Shown here: in pieces, positions 1 through 3,869 of the stretch
Layout: each line of letters begins with the position of its first letter
Numbering within the stretch: the stretch's first letter is position 1
Assembly: GCA_002422305.1 (NCBI GenBank)
Contig: DIUG01000040.1
Span: 1-8,345 of the forward strand
Reading direction: 5' to 3'
Length of the DNA: 8,345 bases
DNA from: Patescibacteria group bacterium UBA6164
GTDB taxonomy: Bacteria > Patescibacteriota > Gracilibacteria > BD1-5 > UBA6164
The notes under the pieces: model-generated
What the model was told of the DNA's origin: nothing
Database searches by the model: none
The model's input: only the letters and a program-made list of their open reading frames with translations
Made by a program: the position numbers and the translations under genes

Positions 1-2
1 CA

Positions 3-602
3 TTATCATCTGGTTCTGATAAAATGAAACATAGAGGAAATCATGAAAACCAAAAAGATTTTATCAATCGTTCAACAATGTTTTTTTTATCAAATGACAT
101 TCCAACAATAACACCAGTAGATGGAGGTATAATTGAAAGAGCAAAATTTATAAGATATAAATTAAGTTTTGTAAATAATCCAAAGAAAAATAATGAACGA
201 TATGCCGATCCAAGTGTAAAAAGAAAATTTGATAAAGATGAATATAAAGATTCCTTATTTTATTTAATGGTAGACACATATAATAATTTAATTGATAAAG
301 AAAAAATTTTTGGTGGATGTATTCAAGAACCAAAATCAGTATTATCAGAAACAAGTGAATGGATTAACGATGAAAATATGTTATTTGAAGAAAAAATATT
401 AGAAAAGTATGAAATAACAAATGATAAAGAGGATTATGTTGAATCAAAAAATATTATAAATTATATAACAAAAGAATGTGAATTAAATTTTTCTTCAGTA
501 AAAATAGGTAGATTATTATCAAATTTAATAAATGTAGAACCACGAGATATGAATAAAAATAATGTTAAATGTCGTTTAGGAATTAGAGATAAAATTAATT
601 AA
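3..602 (+). CDS. D5-like SF3 helicase (primase-helicase), C-terminal part; 5' end outside window
   Basis: The frame is open to the left edge (LSSGSDK precedes the first Met at 24), so this is the end of a longer gene; the Met is internal. The visible part begins around superfamily 3 motif C: a hydrophobic strand followed by Asn and Pro (MFFLSNDIP), then PVDGGIIERAKFIRY, whose Arg residues are placed like the Arg-finger region of D5/phage-P4-type helicases. The last ~100 residues alternate charged helices and end in VEPRDMNKNNVKCRLGIRD, resembling the winged-helix tail of poxvirus-D5-like proteins. In large DNA viruses this family forms a hexameric helicase at the replication fork, often with an N-terminal primase. 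Walker A and B lie outside the window. The gene converges on the 953-1357 gene across the boxed AT-rich region. Family assignment is fairly secure; the upstream domains are unknown. Confidence 0.8.
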   Translation, partial: LSSGSDKMKHRGNHENQKDFINRSTMFFLSNDIPTITPVDGGIIERAKFIRYKLSFVNNPKKNNERYADPSVKRKFDKDEYKDSLFYLMVDTYNNLIDKEKIFGGCIQEPKSVLSETSEWINDENMLFEEKILEKYEITNDKEDYVESKNIINYITKECELNFSSVKIGRLLSNLINVEPRDMNKNNVKCRLGIRDKIN

Positions 603-665
603 TACCAATTGGTAAATACAAAAAGTGTATATATCTAATAAATATAATAAAAATTATTACCAATT

Positions 666-692
666 ATTACCAATTGATTTTGAATTGGTAAT
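666..692 (+). terminator. 3'-end hairpin of the D5-like helicase gene
   Basis: A perfect 10-bp stem (ATTACCAATT / AATTGGTAAT) with a 7-base loop starts 64 bases after the helicase stop codon. In mimivirus-type viruses transcripts end and are polyadenylated at such palindromes, so a 3'-end signal is plausible. The same boxes may serve as protein-binding sites. Confidence 0.45.
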
Positions 693-892
693 GATAAAAA
701 AGTATTAAAGAATACTAATATTATTACATAAAATACTAATTTACTAATTTTTCATATATTTTATGCAATAAAAAAAATAAATAAAAAATTAAAAAGTTAA
801 AATTTTTTTCAAAAAAAAAATTAAAAATTCAAAAAAATTGGTAAATTGGTAATTTTCATACTTAAATAAGTCATCATATATTCTTTTTATTT

Positions 893-920
893 ATTACCAA
901 TTCAAAAATCAATTGGTAAT
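893..920 (-). terminator. 3'-end hairpin of the 953-1357 gene
   Basis: A perfect 10-bp stem (893-902 with 911-920) with an 8-base loop begins 33 bases past the stop codon of the leftward gene. It is the mirror image of the hairpin at 666-692, so each convergent gene has its own copy. Confidence 0.45.
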
Positions 921-952
921 AATTGGTAATAATTGGTAATAATTAGTAAATT

Positions 953-1357
953 TTAATGTTTAGAAAAAAAAAGTTGTGTATATCTTTTTTTAACGCCTAA
1001 ATATTCAGTAACAATATCTTTACTAAATATTTTATAATCATGATCTTTAAATATACTTCTAAGTAAAGTAATTTCATCTCCTTTTTCATCATTATTGACA
1101 GCAACAAAATATCCCCAAGTAGAACATCTGTAGTATTTTTTAATATCATCCGTGATTTCAATTAATTTATTTTTAAGTTCTTGATTATCTTGTAATTTAT
1201 TAAGTAAAATAGTATTGTCATAATTTAAATCCATTAAATTAATTAATTGTTGTAAAATATTTTCTCGTTCATTTGAATAAAAAGTTTTTTTATTCCTTCT
1301 TATTTTTTTTACATTATTTACATTATTTTCATTGTCATCGCTTGAATTATCACACAT
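953..1357 (-). CDS. Small unknown protein, paralogue of the 3324-3791 product
   Basis: The product has 134 residues and I do not recognise its family. It starts with an acidic, Asn/Ser/Asp-rich stretch (1-15), followed by a basic cluster (KKIRRNKK, 17-24), then a predicted helical region with NER at 29-31 and ELKNKL at 60-65. An aromatic segment around W81 (STWGYF) leads to a C-terminal block LLRSIFKD (98-105) and GVKKRYTQLFF (121-131). The same pattern occurs in the same order in the 155-residue protein at 3324-3791, which supports both as real genes. No transmembrane segment or signal peptide is seen. The basic cluster could be a nuclear-localisation or nucleic-acid-binding patch, but that is inference. 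The start is the first Met, with a TATA-like stretch just upstream. It is divergent from the nuclease pseudogene at 1476. Confidence 0.75.
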   Translation of the reverse strand: MCDNSSDDNENNVNNVKKIRRNKKTFYSNERENILQQLINLMDLNYDNTILLNKLQDNQELKNKLIEITDDIKKYYRCSTWGYFVAVNNDEKGDEITLLRSIFKDHDYKIFSKDIVTEYLGVKKRYTQLFFSKH

Positions 1358-1373
1358 TGTCTTATATATAACC

Positions 1374-1383
1374 TATATAATAT
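1374..1383 (-). promoter_or_regulatory. TATA-like element before the 953-1357 gene
   Basis: On the minus strand ATATTATATA ends 16 bases before the ATG. It resembles the TATATTATTAA element in front of the genes starting at 3324 and 6668, but the spacing and last bases differ. In an AT-rich window this alone is weak. Confidence 0.3.
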
Positions 1384-1475
1384 TTTTTTAAATAATTTAA
1401 ACTTACATAAATAAATCATTCTATATAATTTTTATATGTAAGGTATTTTATTTATTTTATAGAAAATTTTTTAAG

Positions 1476-1829
1476 ATGAAAACAATAAATAAAAGAATTA
1501 CCAATATGCAAACTTCTTTATTAGAAAATTATTTTATAATTTATACAATAGATACACTTTTAGATACATATTTTTATGAATATCTATTAAAACAAATTCT
1601 AAAAAAATACAGAGTTAGAAAAACAGAGAATTTTTTAATGTTCACGATGAAGAAATATATGAAACATTTAATTACATTAATTCAATTTTTGATACTGAAG
1701 AAAAATTAAATTGGTATATCCAAAAATTTTATCCAGAATATTTAAAAAAAAGAAAATATGTAAAGTGAAACTTCTTCATCAAGTAATAAACCAAAAAGAA
1801 AAGGATTATTTGTTGACACAAGTAATTAA
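1476..1829 (+). pseudogene. Decayed copy of the T5orf172/GIY-YIG-like nuclease gene
   Basis: The translation follows the intact nuclease at 6743-7183 in three successive frames. The first frame matches residues 1-2 and then 26 onward: about 23 codons are missing in frame, covering the GIL..Y and KKCGRTT motifs, so the catalytic core is gone. Near 1628-1631 one base is lost in a T-run and the frame shifts to NVHDEEIYETFNYINS, DTEEKLNWYIQKFYPEYLKKRKYVK, ending in a TGA at 1766-1768. The tail SETSSSSNKPKRKGLFVDTSN continues in a third frame from 1764 to the TAA at 1827-1829. The leader AAAATTTTTTAAG before the ATG is shared with the intact gene. Without correction only a 77-residue product could be made. 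It is followed by region A, as the intact gene is followed by region B. Confidence 0.88.
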
Positions 1830-1870
1830 AAATAAAAGTATTAATTAATAAAAAACAAATACTTTAAAAT

Positions 1871-2024
1871 GCTTTGTACAAGAATTGAACCTCTTATAAA
1901 ATTTCCTTTGGGAATTTTTATGAGGCACCGAAAAATAATAATTTAAAAATTATTATTTTTCTTAGTGACTTATATCTTCACCATTAATTTTTTAGGTGAT
2001 GTTCTACCATTGAACTAACAAAGC
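1871..2024 (-). tRNA. tRNA-like gene (probably pseudo) with a double-hairpin inserted in the T-arm
   Basis: Read on the minus strand, the parts are: acceptor GCTTTGT/ACAAAGC (7 bp perfect); D-arm GTTC-AATGGTA-GAAC; a stem TCACC/GGTGA in the anticodon-arm position; a 4-base variable loop; and T-arm ATAAG-TTCAATT-CTTGT. That T-arm appears only after removing 79 bases (1890-1968) that lie exactly between its 5' stem and its loop. Without them the RNA would be 75 nt. The anticodon loop has 12 bases instead of 7 and no clear anticodon, so I do not assign an amino acid. It shares a 17-base upstream block with the tRNA-Cys gene (2034-2050 versus 2745-2761). Most likely it is a degenerate tRNA gene; function after excision is not excluded. 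Confidence 0.6.
1890..1968 (-). mobile_element. Double-hairpin element inside the tRNA-like gene
   Basis: Two hairpins lie back to back. On the plus strand the first runs from CCTC (1890-1893) to GAGG (1922-1925) with an AT-rich inner stem, and the second from CACC (1926-1929) to AGTG (1964-1967) around complementary AT arms. Its CCTC-AYAAAA...GAGG design (read on the minus strand) matches the elements at 2832-2899 and 3057-3106. It interrupts an otherwise pairable T-arm, which is why it is called an insertion. Confidence 0.6.
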
Positions 2025-2033
2025 AAAAAAATA

Positions 2034-2050
2034 ATAAATTATTATGCTTT
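2034..2050 (-). promoter_or_regulatory. Upstream block shared by the two tRNA-type genes (copy 1)
   Basis: Seventeen bases are identical to 2745-2761 and lie about 10 bases upstream of the tRNA-like gene on the minus strand. The block is either a common 5' leader or promoter, or duplicated flanking sequence. Confidence 0.45.
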
Positions 2051-2082
2051 TGAAAAAAAAAATAAATCATTGTCTAGATTTA

Positions 2083-2127
2083 TTTGTTATGAATATTCAT
2101 AACAAAAAATATTATATAAATAATATT
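2083..2127. repeat. Two adjacent palindromes
   Basis: 2083-2106 is a perfect 24-base palindrome centred between 2094 and 2095. Directly after it, 2108-2127 forms an 8-bp stem (AATATTAT/ATAATATT) with a 4-base loop. They resemble the double-hairpin elements but lack the GC clamps. Confidence 0.7.
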
Positions 2128-2212
2128 AGGTCAGGGGAGTAATATAATATGTATTTATTTCTTTAAATTGTTTTCACTTAATTAAAATATAAATTTAAGT
2201 TAAATCACTGCA

Positions 2213-2277
2213 GATTAAATAAATTTAATCCTTGCTTGGTTTATAAATAAACCAAGGCGCGAATGCATATGAGCGCC
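2213..2277. ncRNA. Three-hairpin cluster in region A (candidate structured RNA element)
   Basis: There are three consecutive stems: GATTAAAT/ATTTAATC (2213-2230), CTTGGTTTAT/ATAAACCAAG (2235-2256), and GGCGC/GCGCC (2256-2277) with the loop gaatgcatatga. The same three stems occur at 7252-7320 with different but complementary bases, while TTG between the stems and GAA...GCA...TGA in the last loop are retained. Covariation suggests selection on structure, though I recognise no RNA family. Confidence 0.45.
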
Positions 2278-2303
2278 TGTATTCTTTGAAAATTCAAATT
2301 ATT

Positions 2304-2380
2304 ACACCAAGAAATATTTTTATAAATAAAAATATTTCTGGTGCGCACCATAAATTTAACTTCAGTTAAATTTCTTGGGT
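2304..2380. mobile_element. Double-hairpin insertion 1 (77 bases), absent from region B
   Basis: Region B reads TTATT-GTAAAATG directly at 7340-7351, while region A has 77 bases in between. They form two clamped hairpins, CACC...GGTG (2305-2343) and CACC...GGGTG (2346-2381), with AT-rich inner stems, joined by CG. No clear target duplication is visible here. Confidence 0.65.
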
Positions 2381-2566
2381 GTAAAATGTCAAATTTCTAT
2401 TGTGAAACTGTAATAGAATGTAAAAAGATTTATAATAATCGTCAGTATTTCCAAGAATAATATTTTTTTAAAAAAAGTTGAAACTTGATTTTAGATGTAA
2501 AATAAATTATAGGAACAATCCTAAATGAAAAATTATGCCAAAAATAAATTTCTGTTGAAGAGCGCT

Positions 2567-2592
2567 AAAAGTTAATCTAAAGATTAACTTTT
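2567..2592. repeat. Hairpin conserved in both region copies (copy A)
   Basis: An 11-bp perfect stem AAAAGTTAATC/GATTAACTTTT has the loop TAAA; the B copy (7532-7557) has the same stem with loop TTCA. Its outer context GAGCGCT ... CTGGGCG resembles the clamp of the element at 3150-3196. Confidence 0.75.
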
Positions 2593-2664
2593 GCTGGGCG
2601 TTTAAGTTAAAAAGTATATAAGTAAACAAAAATATATTAATTAACATTAAATAATATATATAAA

Positions 2665-2736
2665 AGCTTTCTACCGGAGTCGAACCGATTACCCAGTGAT
2701 CTGCAGACACTTGCTCTACCGTTGAGCTAAGAAAGC
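2665..2736 (-). tRNA. tRNA-Cys (anticodon GCA)
   Basis: On the minus strand a full cloverleaf can be drawn: acceptor GCTTTCT/AGAAAGC (7 bp perfect), D-arm GCTC-AACGGTA-GAGC, anticodon arm AGTGT-CTGCAGA-TCACT (one T-T mismatch next to the loop), a 5-base variable loop, and T-arm ATCGG-TTCGACT-CCGGT. The anticodon GCA is at 2702-2704 and T33 precedes it. The base after the acceptor is T, the discriminator typical of tRNA-Cys. CCA is not encoded. The T-loop region GGTTCGACTCC fits a pol III B box and the RNA end runs into TTTT, as for a eukaryotic-type pol III gene. It lies within region A and is missing from region B. Translation-supplementing tRNA-Cys genes are known in giant viruses such as mimivirus. 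Confidence 0.9.
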
Positions 2737-2744
2737 GCAATAAC

Positions 2745-2761
2745 ATAAATTATTATGCTTT
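2745..2761 (-). promoter_or_regulatory. Upstream block shared by the two tRNA-type genes (copy 2)
   Basis: It is identical over 17 bases to 2034-2050 and lies 8 bases upstream of the tRNA-Cys gene. Just beyond it the minus strand reads GAAAGC, complementary to the tRNA 5' end GCTTTC; the other gene has CAAAAGC facing GCTTTG, so pairing potential is kept although the bases differ. Confidence 0.45.
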
Positions 2762-2831
2762 CAAAAAACAAGCATAGCTTACGCTAAAAACTTATTTACG
2801 ACAAAACAAATTATTACATCAAAATTTGGTC

Positions 2832-2899
2832 TCCCAAGAAAATAAACTAAGTTTATTTTCTGGAGCCTCACAAAATTATAAATAATTTTGTTGGAGGTC
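2832..2899. mobile_element. Double-hairpin insertion 2 (68 bases) with GGTC direct repeats
   Basis: The element is flanked by GGTC at 2828-2831 and 2896-2899; region B has a single GTC here (7687-7689). Hairpin one is CTCC...GGAG (2831-2865) and hairpin two CCTC...GAGG (2866-2897), directly abutting, each with an AT-rich inner stem and a tiny loop. Confidence 0.7.
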
Positions 2900-3056
2900 T
2901 TATTTCAAGGCACTAATTCATTTTCAAGCAATTCTAACTTACCAAATGGGGTCAATATTTGGTAGTAGAATTACTTTTTGAAGTCTCAAATACTAATCAA
3001 TGACCAATTGAATTGTATTCAAGCCTCCAAATTATAGCACCAATCAATGAAGGGTC

Positions 3057-3106
3057 TCTCCGAGCCTCATAAAAATTTTTGTTAGCAAAAAATTTTATAA
3101 GAGGTC
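3057..3106. mobile_element. Hairpin insertion 3 (50 bases) with GGTC direct repeats
   Basis: Region B reads gaagggtc-aattcatt without interruption (7838-7853). In region A 50 bases follow gaagggtc, and GGTC recurs at the far end (3053-3056 and 3103-3106), a clean 4-base target duplication. It contains CCTC (3065-3068) to GAGG (3101-3104) around a long AT stem, preceded by CTCCGAG, which looks like a collapsed first hairpin. Confidence 0.8.
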
Positions 3107-3149
3107 AATACATTAACTGATGCTTTTTGCCAAAAATTACAATAATGAC

Positions 3150-3196
3150 TCTCTGAGCGCCAGAAAATAAACATGATGTTTATTTATCTGGGCGAC
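3150..3196. mobile_element. Hairpin insertion 4 (47 bases) with GAC direct repeats
   Basis: Region B reads aatgac-cagttctcat (7886-7900); region A has 47 bases between GAC at 3147-3149 and GAC at 3194-3196. They form CTCTGAG (remnant first hairpin) and then CGCC (3158-3161) to GGCG (3191-3194) around complementary AT arms with loop near CATGATG. Confidence 0.75.
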
Positions 3197-3298
3197 AAGT
3201 TCTCATAATTTCAAACGCAGTTTTTTATATTATTAGTTAAGAAAAAAATTATTGAAGGTTAAAATAATAATATAATTTTAAAATAAAAAAATATCTCA

Positions 3299-3309
3299 TA
3301 TATTATTAA
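3299..3309 (+). promoter_or_regulatory. TATATTATTAA promoter-like element of the 3324 gene
   Basis: The 11-base element ends 14 bases before the ATG. The identical 11 bases stand at the identical 14-base distance before the primase gene on the other strand (6683-6693). Exact sequence and spacing at two unrelated genes is better evidence than AT-richness alone. Confidence 0.55.
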
Positions 3310-3323
3310 GTAATAATTATATA

Positions 3324-3791
3324 ATGAATAAGATAATAGAAAAAAATGAAGAAGATAATAATTCTCAAGGCTCAAATAATACTTTAACATCAAATAGCGA
3401 CAATGTAAATGAAAATAATAAAAGAGTAAAAAGAACAAGAAATAAATTAACAAAAAAAGATCAATTTATAAATGAAAGAGATGAAATAAAAAAAAAAATA
3501 TATGAAATTTTAAAAATAGATGATAATAATAAAACATTTATATTATATGAAATAGAAAATTCAGAAGAATTAAAAAATAAATTAAGTGAAATGGATGAAA
3601 AAATAAAAAAATTTTTTAAAGTAGGTAATTGGAATTATTACATTCAAAAAAATAATGGTATACGATCACCAATGATAGGTTTAATAAGAGCAATATTAAA
3701 AGACTGTGATATAGATTTAACGAAAAAAGATATATTAATGATGGTAAATGGAAAAAAAATAAGAACAACAAAATACTTTTTAATGTTTTAA
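3324..3791 (+). CDS. Small unknown protein, paralogue of the 953-1357 product
   Basis: The product has 155 residues and no family I recognise. Its order of segments copies the 134-residue paralogue: an acidic, Asn/Ser-rich N-terminus (1-32), a basic patch (KRVKRTRNKLTKKD, 33-46), NER (50-52), a helical stretch with ELKNKL (83-88), an aromatic segment around W103 (WNYY), then LIRAILKD (120-127) and GKKIRTTKYFLMF at the end. The conserved core is the C-terminal two thirds; the N-terminus is low-complexity and longer here. The charge pattern suggests a soluble, possibly nucleic-acid-binding protein, by inference only. The gene is preceded by a TATATTATTAA element at 14 bases and converges on the primase gene with a hairpin between them. 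The first in-frame Met is taken as start. Confidence 0.8.
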   Translation: MNKIIEKNEEDNNSQGSNNTLTSNSDNVNENNKRVKRTRNKLTKKDQFINERDEIKKKIYEILKIDDNNKTFILYEIENSEELKNKLSEMDEKIKKFFKVGNWNYYIQKNNGIRSPMIGLIRAILKDCDIDLTKKDILMMVNGKKIRTTKYFLMF

Positions 3792-3795
3792 AATA

Positions 3796-3869
3796 TTTTT
3801 AAAATTCCGGTTAAATTTGCAATAAAAAATATTAAATAAAAAAAAACGAATTTAACCGGAATTTAAAAA
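3796..3869. terminator. Bidirectional 3'-end hairpin between convergent genes
   Basis: The arms 3803-3817 and 3849-3863 are perfectly complementary over 15 bp around CCGG, extended outward by A/T pairs with one bulge (3796-3817 versus 3849-3869), with a loop of about 31 bases. The left arm starts just past the stop of the rightward gene. The right arm contains the stop codon and last codons (Asn-Ser-Gly) of the leftward primase gene. CCGG is rare in this window. It fits the palindrome-type transcript ends described for mimiviruses. Confidence 0.7.

Larger units (their letters stand above)
656..930. repeat. Near-perfect inverted repeat, arms 656-692 and 893-930
   Basis: The left arm (37 bases) equals the reverse complement of the right arm (38 bases) except for one T in the central T-run (four versus five). 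Each arm holds two outer ATTACCAAT-type boxes in one direction and one in the other, so each arm is itself a hairpin. The arms are about 200 bases apart. Confidence 0.9.
603..952. other. Gene-free AT-rich region with iterated ATTGGTAAT boxes; candidate replication origin
   Basis: The region separates the 3' ends of two convergent genes, so it should hold no start-side promoter for them. It has about ten ATTGGTAA(T) boxes in both orientations: the palindrome TACCAATTGGTA at 603-614, then 656-664, 666-674, 684-692, 837-844, 845-853, 893-901, 912-920, 922-930 and 932-940, plus a degenerate one at 942-950. Between box clusters, 693-836 is almost pure A/T with long A and T runs. I saw no such box cluster elsewhere in the window. 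Boxes flanking an easily melted core recall herpesvirus oriS, which is bound by UL9, and a UL9-like helicase is encoded at 3852-6668. Function is inferred; 3'-end hairpins are the main alternative. Confidence 0.5.
2152..3218. repeat. Region A: copy 1 of a duplicated structured region, expanded by insertions
   Basis: This corresponds to region B (7198-7912). Anchors are an identical 46-base block (2381-2426 versus 7344-7389), a hairpin with the same stem (2567-2592 versus 7532-7557), and a 143/142-base segment (2914-3056 versus 7704-7845) with eight substitutions and one indel. Region A has additional hairpin elements and a tRNA-Cys gene that B lacks. The frames inside it carry stops and a one-base indel, so it is not an intact protein gene. 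Confidence 0.85.
1830..3323. other. 1.5-kb stretch without an intact protein gene: two tRNA-type genes and hairpin-rich region A
   Basis: No credible complete coding frame is present. From left to right the stretch holds a tRNA-like gene with a hairpin insertion (1871-2024), its upstream leader, two adjacent palindromes (2083-2127), region A (about 2152-3218) with several hairpin insertions, and a tRNA-Cys gene (2665-2736). It ends with the promoter of the 3324 gene. Apart from the two tRNA-type genes and the insertions, the sequence can be followed in region B at 7198-7912. Confidence 0.75.

Noticed and set aside
148..354. Minus-strand open frame of 68 codons
   Set aside because: It lies fully opposite the D5-like helicase gene and has a low-complexity hydrophobic composition typical of an antisense shadow.
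1967..1978. Minus-strand AGATATAAGTC, similar to the group I intron S element
   Set aside because: The bases are explained as variable loop and T-stem of the tRNA-like gene; no P, Q or R elements were found and one base is extra.
2507..2746. Minus-strand open frame of 79 codons
   Set aside because: It runs through the tRNA-Cys gene and a conserved hairpin, and it has no counterpart in region B.
2152..3218. rRNA fragment, RNase P RNA or self-cleaving ribozyme in region A/B
   Set aside because: I found none of the universal rRNA, RNase P or hammerhead core sequences on either strand.
3259..3453. Minus-strand open frame rich in Tyr, Leu and Phe
   Set aside because: It is antisense to the start of the 3324 gene and is explained by A-rich codons read backwards.
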